From NCBI RefSeq assembly GCF_014084025.1, contig NZ_CP043682.1, forward strand, positions 62,001-126,000: a DNA stretch of 64,000 nucleotides, in the 5' to 3' direction. The notes under the pieces were generated by a model. The model saw only the letters and a list, made by a program, of their open reading frames with translations, searched no databases and was not told where the DNA came from. Both the position numbers and the translations under genes were made by a program. The stretch comes from Borrelia sp. A-FGy1. GTDB lineage: Bacteria > Spirochaetota > Spirochaetia > Borreliales > Borreliaceae. This document shows, piece after piece, positions 1-9,232 of this stretch. Numbering within the stretch: the stretch's first letter is position 1; every line of letters begins with the position of its first letter.

Positions 1-606
1 TTAAACCTTAGAGAAAGCAAATATAAAGACATACCTCATTTTTTACAGAAATCTGATGGTGTGGATGACTATCTCTATACTGACAACATAACTAAAAATG
101 CTATTAATAAAAAAATAAAAGAATACGAATTATCAAAGAAACATAAATATATAGAAAAAGAATTAAAAGACACAAGCATAAAATTTCACGAAGTCAGTCA
201 CTTTAAAGAACTTAAAAACTTTAACAATGTAGCAAAAATTCTTTTATATGACGAAGAACCAAATCTAATAAAATATGAAGCCATGATTTTAGAAAAATAT
301 AGACAAAAAATAAATGCTTATCTATCAACACCACATTCACTTGAAATTGTTAACAACAAAGTTTCAAAGGGAAGTGCATTAAAAGATGTTTTAAAAATTA
401 TTAACATTAATTTAAATGAAGTAATTGCATTTGGAGATGGATTTAATGATGTTGATATGTTAGAAAGTGTAAAGAAAGGATTAGTAATGGGAAATGCAAA
501 TTATAGACTTAAAGTAATGCTATCCTATTTAGAAATAATAGGAACAAATGATGAGGAAGCTGTTGCTCATTACATTAATGATAATATTCTAGAAGAACCT
601 GTATAG
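1..606 (+). CDS. HAD-superfamily (Cof-type) phosphatase, 5' end missing
   Basis: The reading frame is open from the first base of the window to the TAG at 604-606, so the gene starts upstream and only its C-terminal part is seen. The GTG at 61 is an internal codon, not a convincing start. Near the C-terminus the sequence GDGFNDVDML is the HAD motif IV with its metal-binding aspartates. NNKVSKGSALKDVL upstream of it carries the motif III lysine, and MGNANYRLK after it is the usual Cof/YidA sequence. The family dephosphorylates sugar phosphates, FMN or PLP in the cytoplasm; the substrate cannot be read from the sequence. The next gene starts 8 bases downstream, so the two are probably co-transcribed. 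Confidence 0.85.
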   Translation, partial: LNLRESKYKDIPHFLQKSDGVDDYLYTDNITKNAINKKIKEYELSKKHKYIEKELKDTSIKFHEVSHFKELKNFNNVAKILLYDEEPNLIKYEAMILEKYRQKINAYLSTPHSLEIVNNKVSKGSALKDVLKIININLNEVIAFGDGFNDVDMLESVKKGLVMGNANYRLKVMLSYLEIIGTNDEEAVAHYINDNILEEPV

Positions 607-614
607 GAGAAAAA

Positions 615-1853
615 ATGGAAAAAGACTTAATAAAATATGCAGAACTCATTATTTTAAAAGGAATTAATTTACAAAAAAATCAATGTGTATTAATTACAGG
701 CTCAATCAAAAATTATGATTTTTTAAAAATCCTTACAAAAAAAGCTTATGAACATGGCGCAAAGTATGTAGAACTAAATATTGAAGATACTGATATCTTA
801 AAAACCAGATTAAGATATTCATCAGAAGATTTATTAGAATTTATTCCAAGATTTAAGTACAATTTTTTTGAAGAAATAATAGATGAAAAGTGGGCAAAGA
901 TACGAATTGATGATACAGAAAATTTAGATGGATTAAAAGATATTGATAGTAAAAAATTATTAACATACTTTAGGCAATTAAGACTAGCATCTAAGCAAGT
1001 TTCAGCTGCAACAATGAACAATGAATTATCTTGGTGTGTAGCTTGTGCACCAGGACCAAAATGGGCCTCAAAAGTTTTAAATAAACCTAAAAATCAAAAA
1101 ACATTAGAAGAATTCTTTGAAATTCAAAAGAAAATACTATTACTTGATACAGAAAACCCAATAAAGGCTTGGGAAGATCATGGAATTAAACTTCATCAAA
1201 GATGCAAAATTTTAAATAAACTTAAACTAAAAAAATTAATTTTTAAAAACCAGAAAACAAACCTAGAAGTATACCTTTTAGATGCTTCCATTTGGACAGG
1301 AGGAAGTGAAAAGATAAAAGGAACAGATATTGAATTTAATGCAAACTTACCAACAGAAGAGGTTTTCACAACTCCAGATTATAAAAAAACAAATGGCATC
1401 ATGTACGTTACTCGACCAGTTATGATACTTGGAAACCTAATAAATGGGATATGGATAGAATTTAGTGACGGGAAATTAGTTAATTTTGGATGTGATGACG
1501 AACAATCAAGAAAAATACTTAAAAAGCACATAGAAACTGATGCACAAGCAAAATACATAGGTGAAGTTGCATTAGTAGACAGCAATTCTCCAATTTATCA
1601 AAGTGGACTTACATTCTACAGCATACTATATGATGAGAATGCGAGTTGTCATATTGCATTAGGCAATGCTTATTCTTCTTGCTTAAGCAATGAAGAAAAA
1701 TTAAAAACGGATATTGAAAAATTGAATTATGGATGTAACGTTTCTTTAATTCATACTGATTTTATGATTGGAAGTAATGATATAAATGTTATCGGAATTG
1801 ATAAAAAGGGCATAGAACATATAATAATACAAAATGGAAAATTCGTAATATAA
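615..1853 (+). CDS. M29-family metallo-aminopeptidase (AmpS/PepS/aminopeptidase II type)
   Basis: This is a 412-residue protein, the usual size for family M29, a cytoplasmic two-metal aminopeptidase. The expected ligand motifs occur in order in the C-terminal half: the Glu of LPTEEVFTTPD, the Glu of YIGEVAL, His and Tyr in CHIALGNAYSSC, and His and Asp in LIHTDFMIGS. GGAG at 607-610 precedes the ATG at 615. The role is release of N-terminal amino acids from peptides, which matters in an organism that depends on imported oligopeptides. It probably shares a transcript with the upstream HAD gene. The family call is secure; substrate preference is not visible. Confidence 0.9.
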   Translation: MEKDLIKYAELIILKGINLQKNQCVLITGSIKNYDFLKILTKKAYEHGAKYVELNIEDTDILKTRLRYSSEDLLEFIPRFKYNFFEEIIDEKWAKIRIDDTENLDGLKDIDSKKLLTYFRQLRLASKQVSAATMNNELSWCVACAPGPKWASKVLNKPKNQKTLEEFFEIQKKILLLDTENPIKAWEDHGIKLHQRCKILNKLKLKKLIFKNQKTNLEVYLLDASIWTGGSEKIKGTDIEFNANLPTEEVFTTPDYKKTNGIMYVTRPVMILGNLINGIWIEFSDGKLVNFGCDDEQSRKILKKHIETDAQAKYIGEVALVDSNSPIYQSGLTFYSILYDENASCHIALGNAYSSCLSNEEKLKTDIEKLNYGCNVSLIHTDFMIGSNDINVIGIDKKGIEHIIIQNGKFVI

Positions 1854-1877
1854 TAAATGAATTGGAGTAATTAAATA

Positions 1878-2345
1878 ATGATAAAAGAGTTATTTACAAA
1901 TACCCTTTTCTTATCTTGCTTTGTATCTGGAATTGTTGCGCAAGTTATTAAATATACTATTCAAACAATGAAAACAAAAAAACTTAAATTAAACCCAACA
2001 TGCCTTATGAAAAGTATATTCTTAGAAACAGGAGGCATGCCCAGCAGTCACTCCTCAACAGTTACAGCTCTTGCAACATCTATATTTATAACAGAAGGAA
2101 TAAATACCAGTTTTATTATATCTCTTGCTTTCGCTTTAATAACAATAAGAGATTCCTTTGGGGTTAGATACATGGCAGGAGTTCAAGCAGAATACCTTAA
2201 TGACTTATCTGAACAATTAAAAACTGCAATTGAAATCGAGCCCTTAAAAATTAAAGTGGTTAAAGGACACAAAAAAAAGGAAGTATTTACAGGAGTGCTT
2301 ATTGGTATAATTTCTGCATGGGCAGTATGTCATCGAATAATATAA
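1878..2345 (+). CDS. Divergent PAP2-family membrane protein
   Basis: A 155-residue protein with three or four hydrophobic segments. GGMPSSHSSTVTALA at about residues 54-68 matches the PSSHS signature of the divergent PAP2 family (formerly DUF212), and RDSFGVRYMAGVQAEYLN is the second conserved block. These proteins are related to phosphatidic acid phosphatases, but the activity of this subfamily is not well established. It sits 24 bases after the aminopeptidase, in the same direction. I see no truncation. Confidence 0.85.
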   Translation: MIKELFTNTLFLSCFVSGIVAQVIKYTIQTMKTKKLKLNPTCLMKSIFLETGGMPSSHSSTVTALATSIFITEGINTSFIISLAFALITIRDSFGVRYMAGVQAEYLNDLSEQLKTAIEIEPLKIKVVKGHKKKEVFTGVLIGIISAWAVCHRII

Positions 2346-2367
2346 ATAATAAACCACAAAGGTAAAA

Positions 2368-3846
2368 ATGAATCTAATCAAGCTTTTTACAATACTAGTG
2401 CTTCTTACCTCTTGTAATGTGGCAAAGTTTGGGGATTACAAGCCAATATACTTTAAAGGAGAAGAAGACTTAAAAAGTGCAAACAATTATATAAACTCAC
2501 TAGGGTATAAAACAATATCTGAATATACAACAAAAGTAAACATATTAGACTTTCCAATTTTTAAAGAAATAACAATACATGAATTAATAAAACTTAATGA
2601 TTGCGATTTAAGAAAAGATTTATTTTTAAAAAATCTCCCTAACCTCTTCAATATATCTAATAAAAAAATACTTTATGTAGATTCATCATTCACAAATAAT
2701 GAGTTAAAAAAACTCAAAAAAGATAAAAATATTGAAGGAGAATTGCATTCATTTAATTATAAAACTAAAATTAACTATTTTTCAAACACAGTATTCATAC
2801 TAATAATAACATTATTATTACTACTGAATATCAAATATTTACCTTTTATACTACTATTTTTAATAAGTTCATGTATAATACTGATATTTAGTAACGAAAT
2901 GCTTTACTTTTATCCTTTGAGTATTCTCTCTTATCTTCTATTTGTATTAATTGATAATTTCAATAAAAATTACAATAAAATATATTTACAAGACATAAGC
3001 TTTTTAACACTAATTAAAAGAATCAAATTTCCAATCTTTTTATTTCTATTTATAGTCTTATACTTTATTGTGATAATCAATTTTTTAACTACTAATCTTG
3101 AACCAATCTTTATTATTTTTGTATCAATATCAACTCTTTGTATTTTTTTAATATTCACTTGGATCAAAACTGAGAGAAACTTTAAAGATACATTTCTATT
3201 TTTAATTGAACTAAAAGCACAAAAAAGAGAATCAAAGATTATGAAATTAAGAATCATCATACATCTACTCCTATTTATAGTCTCCTTAATGCCATTCTTT
3301 TATTCTCAATATATACTCAATTCTTATCAAAATTTTAATTATCTTTACAGCAAAAAATTGAACTATTTTAATTATCTGAATCCCAATGACATTTATTTAA
3401 TGGTAGGATATAACGAAGAAATTCCAAACATTATGGGATATATGTCCCATATCCTTTATCAAAATGAACTTAAATATAAAATAACATCCAAATATGGCAA
3501 TTTTACTAAAAAAGTAAAAGAAGACTATTTTGAAATAGAAAATAATAAAATCACTACTAAACCTAAAACTGTATATAAAGTAAATAAAAAATTTATATAT
3601 AAGCACCTTAATCAAGAACTATCAAGACTATTCTTAGACAATGAAAATCCTATCTTAATATATAAAGAAACAAATGAAAGTATTACAATGGATAAACATA
3701 ATTCTAAAATTTTATTTTTCCTTTCTCTCCCTTTTTTCTTACTGCTATTCCTATTTAAAGCAATAAGATTTACAATTCTTTTAAAGATTAGTGAAAAAAA
3801 CTACAAAAATTATATTAAAGATTATAGGAAACATATAAATGTTTAA
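2368..3846 (+). CDS. Unknown multi-spanning membrane protein with a lipobox-like N-terminus
   Basis: I do not recognise the family. The N-terminus has a short basic start, a hydrophobic stretch and LVLLTSC with Cys at residue 16, so it could be a lipoprotein. A polar domain follows to about residue 135, then several hydrophobic segments (about 140-310), a polar region (about 320-435) and one last membrane segment near 445-465. The 3' end overlaps the next gene by 8 bases, which argues for translational coupling with the Rnf-like proteins that follow. It may be a third component of that complex, but I find no RnfB, RnfE or RnfG motif in it. Confidence 0.75.
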   Translation: MNLIKLFTILVLLTSCNVAKFGDYKPIYFKGEEDLKSANNYINSLGYKTISEYTTKVNILDFPIFKEITIHELIKLNDCDLRKDLFLKNLPNLFNISNKKILYVDSSFTNNELKKLKKDKNIEGELHSFNYKTKINYFSNTVFILIITLLLLLNIKYLPFILLFLISSCIILIFSNEMLYFYPLSILSYLLFVLIDNFNKNYNKIYLQDISFLTLIKRIKFPIFLFLFIVLYFIVIINFLTTNLEPIFIIFVSISTLCIFLIFTWIKTERNFKDTFLFLIELKAQKRESKIMKLRIIIHLLLFIVSLMPFFYSQYILNSYQNFNYLYSKKLNYFNYLNPNDIYLMVGYNEEIPNIMGYMSHILYQNELKYKITSKYGNFTKKVKEDYFEIENNKITTKPKTVYKVNKKFIYKHLNQELSRLFLDNENPILIYKETNESITMDKHNSKILFFLSLPFFLLLFLFKAIRFTILLKISEKNYKNYIKDYRKHINV

Positions 3847-6148
3847 AAAGCCAGAAACAAAACCTGGAATAAAAATAAAATACATAATAAATATAAATGA
3901 AATCCAAATTCCTGAATATGTTCTAATTCCACTAGAGACAGAAAATTCAAAATCTACAATATATGTGATTGAAAATCAAAGGATTGAGGAAGGACAAATA
4001 TTATCAAAAAACATAAATGTAGACTTGTGCACATACTCTCCAATATCTGGGATAATAGAGAAAATATACATTGCCAATTTCCCAAATGGACAACAATTAA
4101 AATCAGCACTAATAAGATTTCAAGGAAGAATTAAAAATGAAAAAGAACAATCAGACGAGGAAGTATCAAGAGAAAAAATATTAGAAAAGTTAATTAGATT
4201 AGGTATTCCCTGGTTTAATGACAATTCATTATTTCAATATGTAAAAAAATGTAAAAAAATAGATAAAATGATTTTATTAATCAATGGAAGAGATTCATTT
4301 ACAAATATATCAGAAATACTCATGAAAGAAAAGCTAAATGAAATCCTTTATGGATTTGAAATAATCAACAAAATTTTTAAATTTAAAGAAATATTAATAG
4401 TGATAAACAATTATAACTTAAAAAAAGAAATTGAAAATTTAATTAACTTCAAAGACAAAAAACTAAGAATTAAACTCATTCCAAATGACAAAAACCCATA
4501 TTCAAATCATGAAATGATTATGCACTTTCTATATAATAAAGAGAACATGCAAGAAAGTATAAATCCAAATAAAAATATACTTTTAGCAAATGTTGAAGAC
4601 CTTTACAATGTTTACAATGCAATCAAAAAAAACATTCCATATAAAGAAAAGTTTATAACTATAAATGGCAATCAAAAAATACAAAGTAAACTGATAAAAG
4701 TAAAAATTGGAACATCTATTCGTCAAATAATAAATGAAGATATTGATACAAAAAAATACGATATATTTTTAAATAATCCAGTAAATAAAATAAAAATAAA
4801 TAATTTAAATGTACCCATAACAAGAGACATATATAGTATTACAATACTCAAGAAAGAATCAATATTTAGCAAGCTAAAATTATTTAAAATACCGAGTTTT
4901 TCACCTCTATACATTGAAGAGATTATTTTCTCAAAAATCAAAGGTAAAAATGAAAATAAAAAATTTCAATTCCTACAATATACTGAAATAGAAATAGAAG
5001 AAGAAATAGATAAGATTCAAAAAGAAATCAAAGAAAAAATATTAAATATTACTCCAAAAAATGAACCAATATACACTGAAAACAATCTAAAAGACATATA
5101 TTTAACCATCATACTGGCTCTAATTCCTAATTTGATTTTTTCTTTTTTAAATAATACAAAATTTTTTACTGATACTTTATTACTAACAACAATAAGCTTA
5201 TTAGTCTATTTCCCAATAATGCTTAAGGCTAAACATAAATGTCTACCATTCTTCATATATGCTGCATTAATTATTAGCATAATATTTCCTTTAAACCTTT
5301 CTATAATGTTAAAAATAATATCATTATTTTTAACATTTTTAGTACTTTTTTACTTTCTTAAACTTTCAAAATTCCTTGTAAATCCAATATTAATTTCTTT
5401 CATGTTTTTATTACTCAATTTTCCGTCAAGCTTTAAACAAACATATTCAGAAAAAATTTCAAAACTAGAAAGCATAATCCCCACTTGGGATAAAGCAATT
5501 AAGGAAAATCCAAATATCAAAAACTTAGAAAGTTTAACAGAATTTAAAAGGCATGAAAATAAATACATTGACATAATTGAAAAGTTTACAAATGAAAAAA
5601 TATTATCTCATTTAAATATTATCATCCCAAGATTCCATATTGAAAGTCTATTTGGATTAAAAAACGAAAAATATCTATCTCCTATTTTGCTTTATGTCGG
5701 ATTTTCATTTATTCTTGGAAAATTTATCATAAATAAATTAATACCCTTGTCTTTCTACTTAAGCCTTCTATCAATTGCTTACATACTAAAAAATATGAAT
5801 ATTTACAGTCATATAACTTCTGATATTCTGTCTCTTACAATCTCACCAATTCCAATGCTATTAATATTCACAATGGGAACAGAACTACAAATATCACCCT
5901 CATTTAAATTTGAACAAATACTCTATGGGTGTATGTTATCTATATTTTACCTTATAATACTAAGTCACATCCCATTTGAAACACTATCAGCTGTAATATC
6001 CATTTTTATATTACAAGTAAATTCAACTTTAATTAAAAAATACAGCTTAACATTTCAGATTAAAAAAATCTTACATCATTTAAGCATGAATAAAGAAAAA
6101 ACAATAGAAAACAAAAAAGAGAATGGAGAAGAAATTATAAAATTATGA
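3839..6148 (+). CDS. RnfC-RnfD-like fusion protein without recognisable cofactor motifs
   Basis: A 769-residue protein. Residues about 15-90 resemble the N-terminal sandwich domain of RnfC (IPLE, then EEGQILS, then TYSPISGIIEKI). Residues about 110-370 follow RnfC segment by segment: a KMILLINGRDSFTNISEILM block, then IRIKLIPND, FITINGNQ, IGTSIRQIINED and NLNVPITRD. The glycine-rich loop expected after the start of that domain is replaced by LGIPWFNDN, and no CxxCxxC cluster follows. From about residue 420 the protein becomes RnfD-like, with IILALIPN, KFLVNPILISF near 510-520, and SPIPMLLIFTMGTELQISP near 669-687 where RnfD has its ATDPVTSP block. The resemblance is my own alignment by eye. 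It overlaps its neighbours by 8 and 4 bases. Confidence 0.75.
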   Translation: MFKKPETKPGIKIKYIININEIQIPEYVLIPLETENSKSTIYVIENQRIEEGQILSKNINVDLCTYSPISGIIEKIYIANFPNGQQLKSALIRFQGRIKNEKEQSDEEVSREKILEKLIRLGIPWFNDNSLFQYVKKCKKIDKMILLINGRDSFTNISEILMKEKLNEILYGFEIINKIFKFKEILIVINNYNLKKEIENLINFKDKKLRIKLIPNDKNPYSNHEMIMHFLYNKENMQESINPNKNILLANVEDLYNVYNAIKKNIPYKEKFITINGNQKIQSKLIKVKIGTSIRQIINEDIDTKKYDIFLNNPVNKIKINNLNVPITRDIYSITILKKESIFSKLKLFKIPSFSPLYIEEIIFSKIKGKNENKKFQFLQYTEIEIEEEIDKIQKEIKEKILNITPKNEPIYTENNLKDIYLTIILALIPNLIFSFLNNTKFFTDTLLLTTISLLVYFPIMLKAKHKCLPFFIYAALIISIIFPLNLSIMLKIISLFLTFLVLFYFLKLSKFLVNPILISFMFLLLNFPSSFKQTYSEKISKLESIIPTWDKAIKENPNIKNLESLTEFKRHENKYIDIIEKFTNEKILSHLNIIIPRFHIESLFGLKNEKYLSPILLYVGFSFILGKFIINKLIPLSFYLSLLSIAYILKNMNIYSHITSDILSLTISPIPMLLIFTMGTELQISPSFKFEQILYGCMLSIFYLIILSHIPFETLSAVISIFILQVNSTLIKKYSLTFQIKKILHHLSMNKEKTIENKKENGEEIIKL

Positions 6149-6714
6149 CCAACAAATTAATGATGTACTTATTAGTAAATAATTTATTATTAATACACTT
6201 TATCGGTATTGAAGATATTAAAATAAAAAATAATCAGACATTAACAAAAAAATATTTAACAATAATAATATCTTCTCTATTTATTTATTCATTCCTTTTT
6301 TATTTTTATAAATTATTTGAAAAATATAACTTATTACTTATAATCCCAATTATATATGTAATATTGCTTTACATAATAATAATAGGACTTAAATCAATAA
6401 CTAATATACTATCTGTTTACAACAAAAAGTTGAAATACTCAAATGATTTTTTGCTATCCAATAGTAGCTTAATTGCAATAATATTTTTTGGTCTAGATAA
6501 AAGTCATAGTTTTTTTGAAGGAATCTTAATTATTACTCTATCTTCGCTAAGTGTATTAATAGCCCTTATGCTAATAGTAATAATAAAGAGAAACTTTGAA
6601 AAAAAATTAATGTCTGAAATATTAGAAAACGAAGCAATATATTTCTTTATAATGTTCATTTTATCTTTAATTCCAAATATAATTATATTAATAAACAGCA
6701 GTGAGAATTTATAA
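6145..6714 (+). CDS. RnfA/RnfE-like integral membrane protein with no cysteine
   Basis: A 189-residue protein with about six membrane segments, the size of RnfA (about 190). MYLLVNNLLLIHFIGI at residues 7-22 matches the RnfA N-terminus (LVNN, then FLG). Residues about 115-150 (DKSHSFFEGILIITLSS, then VIIKRNFEKKL) line up with the GH.FLQSALYGFSAA...AIRERL region. In RnfA the next residue after GL is a cysteine that binds a membrane [2Fe-2S] cluster; here it is Glu23. The second cluster cysteine (TTNCAVLG) is also absent, and the whole protein contains no Cys. It overlaps the RnfC/D-like gene by 4 bases and the prfB start by 1 base. Confidence 0.75.
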   Translation: MTNKLMMYLLVNNLLLIHFIGIEDIKIKNNQTLTKKYLTIIISSLFIYSFLFYFYKLFEKYNLLLIIPIIYVILLYIIIIGLKSITNILSVYNKKLKYSNDFLLSNSSLIAIIFFGLDKSHSFFEGILIITLSSLSVLIALMLIVIIKRNFEKKLMSEILENEAIYFFIMFILSLIPNIIILINSSENL

Positions 6715-7791
6715 TGAAAGAAAAAATTAATGAATTACTGAAACAAATTGAAAATGTATGGAGGAAGCTTTGACAGTCATTCAATTAAGGCAAACATCAA
6801 AAAATATGAAATAAAAATAAATGATGAAAATTTTTGGGAAGATAACAAAAAAGCACAAAAAATTCTTAAAGAACAAAATATTTTAAAAAATAAAATAGAA
6901 CCATGGGAAGATTTAATATGCAAACTTAAAGACTTAAAAGAGCTTTACTTACTAGCAGAGAATATGAAGGATATAAAATCAATAGAATATGATTTTAATG
7001 CATTAAGAAATGCATATAAAAATTTACTTATATTATCTTATTTTAAAGAAGAAACTGATATAAATAACACTTTTTTAACAATACACTCAGGCGCAGGCGG
7101 CACAGAAGCCTGTGATTGGGTTAACATGTTATATAGAATGTATATAAGATATGCAGAAAGACGAGGATATAAAGTAGAACTTATAGATCTACTTGAAGCT
7201 GAGGGAGGAATCAAATCTGTTACAGTTGAAATAAAAGGAGAATATGCTTATGGTTTTTTAAAAAGTGAAGTGGGTGTACACCGCCTTGTAAGAATCTCTC
7301 CTTTTGATGCTGCAAAAAAAAGACACACATCTTTTGCATCTGTTTTTGTTAATCCCGTAATTGATGATAAAATTGAAGTAATAATTAAACCAGAGGACAT
7401 TAGAGTTGACACATATAGAGCATCGGGAGCTGGAGGACAACACGTTAATAAAACATCATCAGCAGTAAGAATTACTCATCTTAAAACGGGAATAGTAACT
7501 CAGTCTCAAAATGATAGAAGTCAGCATAAAAATAAAGAGTTAGCAATGAAAGTACTCAAATCAAGACTCTATGAACACTATAAAAAAATTGAACAACAAA
7601 AAAATAAATACAAAAAAGAAGAGAAAAAAGATATATCCTGGGGAAATCAAATAAGATCTTATGTATTTCATCCTTATAATCTAGTAAAAGATCACAGAAC
7701 AAAATTTGAAAATCCCAATATTATCTCCGTTATGGATGGAAATATCGAAAATTTTATAGAAGAATATCTAAAATGGAAAAATTTAAGCTAA
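6714..7791 (+). CDS. prfB: Peptide chain release factor 2, expressed by programmed +1 frameshift
   Basis: The gene is read as 6714-6770 joined to 6772-7791, giving 358 residues. Frame 0 opens at ATG 6714 (MKEKINELLKQIENVWRKL) and meets TGA at 6771-6773; skipping T6771 continues as DSHSIKAN. Domain features of RF2 are complete: the stop-codon reader RISPFD, the peptidyl-transferase motif GAGGQHVNK, and the RRHTSFAS-like KRHTSFASVF block. RF2 terminates at UGA and UAA. An ORF starting at 6748 in the +1 frame looks complete but lacks the real N-terminus. The start overlaps the stop of the upstream membrane protein (TAATG). Confidence 0.95.
6759..6774 (+). promoter_or_regulatory. prfB programmed +1 frameshift site
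   Basis: A Shine-Dalgarno-like GGAGG (6760-6764) lies 3 bases before CTT TGA C (6768-6774). This is the classical RF2 autoregulatory arrangement, in which the slow UGA stop and the internal SD promote slippage on CUU into the +1 frame. Low RF2 activity therefore increases RF2 synthesis. The spacing and the CTTTGAC core agree with the well-known bacterial site. Confidence 0.92.
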
Positions 7792-9182
7792 ATATCATAA
7801 TACTATTTTTAATTTTTATAACAAATTTATTATATGCTCAAAGTGATATTAAATATGGATTTTCTTATATCATCAATACAAAAGATGAAAACAAAAATCT
7901 TAAGGAAGGAATTGAAAAAACATTAGATAAGATCTATGAAACAATAAGTGAACATATTGTTAATAATAAAGATAAAGATTTTATCAGACATCTCTACATA
8001 CACCAACATATAATAAGTAAAGAAAGAGAAATTAGTAATCTTAAAGAAGACATGGACAAAAAAAAACTTAAAAATTCAATAAGTTCAAGAGAAGAAAATA
8101 ACACAGAAACAAAGATAAATGAACTTAGACAAGATATTGAAAACATAAAAATTAAACAAAAAGAACTTGAAAGGTATCTTAGTAATTTAAAAAAGATAAA
8201 AGTAAAGTACAAAAAAATGAAAGAAAAAATCAATTTATCAAATTTGAACTCAGAATTTTTAACAAGTGAAGAACTGTTTTTTATGAATTATATTCACTTT
8301 AAAAGAATAGAAAAATATTATCTAGTTGAAATTAGTAACATTACACCTAAAGAAATAAAAGTTAAGAAAGAAATTTTTAAATTATCATCTTCTGTTGACG
8401 ACATTGCATATAAAATAGCAGAACTTAGTTTTGAAGAAATATTGGGAAGAGAATTTATTAAAATTAAAATCAATGTTCTAAATAACTTAGATGCCAAAAT
8501 ATATATAAATGAAAAATTTATGTCAAAGGGAATATATCAAAACAATATATTTGATATTTCAGAACTACAAAAAAAAGAAATTAACATTCACATTATAAGT
8601 TTATCTTTTAAACCTCATTCAGAAAAAATAAGGGTAAAAAATGGAGACACTATTAACTTAAATGTTAGTTTGCAAAAAGAAAATTTTAATAAAATATTAA
8701 TAACAAGTAATGTAAAGGCTAGAGTATTTAGAAAAGGAATATTCATGGGTGAAACTCCAATTGAAATTGAAGAACCTGAAGAAATAGAATCTATTTTATT
8801 TCAAGCCGATGGATATAAAAATATGTTCAAAATTCTAAAAAAAGAAGATAAAAAAATATATATAGAAATGCTAAAGGACAATAAGACTAACCTTATTGTC
8901 GCAAGGGACCTATTTTATGTAAATCTTGCCGTTTTTACAATAAGCTTAATAAGTACGGCATTTGCAAGTACCCTATATAATGAATCATCAGAACTTTACA
9001 ACATGGCATTAGACCATCTTATTAATAAAAGAATAACAACCCAAAATCTATACAAGAAAAAATCAGAACAAATGATTACAACATTTATAATGGGTACAGG
9101 AATAACCTTATCTGTCGGAAGTTTGATTCCATTAATCATACATTTGGTACAATATATTCAAGAGGCCAACAGAGGTGAATAA
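7773..9182 (+). CDS. Secreted PEGA-domain protein
   Basis: A 469-residue protein. Residues 1-22 form a signal peptide (basic MEKFK, hydrophobic core, LLYAQ|S). Residues about 75-155 are a charged, probably coiled-coil region. The ILITSNVKARVFRKGIFMGE stretch near residues 308-327, with the TPIEIEE that follows, is a PEGA repeat, a small beta domain of surface-layer and envelope proteins. Hydrophobic segments near 385-400 and 430-450 suggest C-terminal membrane insertion. The start overlaps prfB by 19 bases. The cellular role is unknown. Confidence 0.8.
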   Translation: MEKFKLNIIILFLIFITNLLYAQSDIKYGFSYIINTKDENKNLKEGIEKTLDKIYETISEHIVNNKDKDFIRHLYIHQHIISKEREISNLKEDMDKKKLKNSISSREENNTETKINELRQDIENIKIKQKELERYLSNLKKIKVKYKKMKEKINLSNLNSEFLTSEELFFMNYIHFKRIEKYYLVEISNITPKEIKVKKEIFKLSSSVDDIAYKIAELSFEEILGREFIKIKINVLNNLDAKIYINEKFMSKGIYQNNIFDISELQKKEINIHIISLSFKPHSEKIRVKNGDTINLNVSLQKENFNKILITSNVKARVFRKGIFMGETPIEIEEPEEIESILFQADGYKNMFKILKKEDKKIYIEMLKDNKTNLIVARDLFYVNLAVFTISLISTAFASTLYNESSELYNMALDHLINKRITTQNLYKKKSEQMITTFIMGTGITLSVGSLIPLIIHLVQYIQEANRGE

Positions 9183-9232
9183 ATTATTGTAAAATTATTT
9201 AAGCAATTTCAAGAAATAGGAGAAAGAAAATT

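Noticed and set aside
6748-7791. prfB starting at the ATG at 6748
   Set aside because: The frameshift signal and the 19-codon first part upstream show that this ATG is not the true start.
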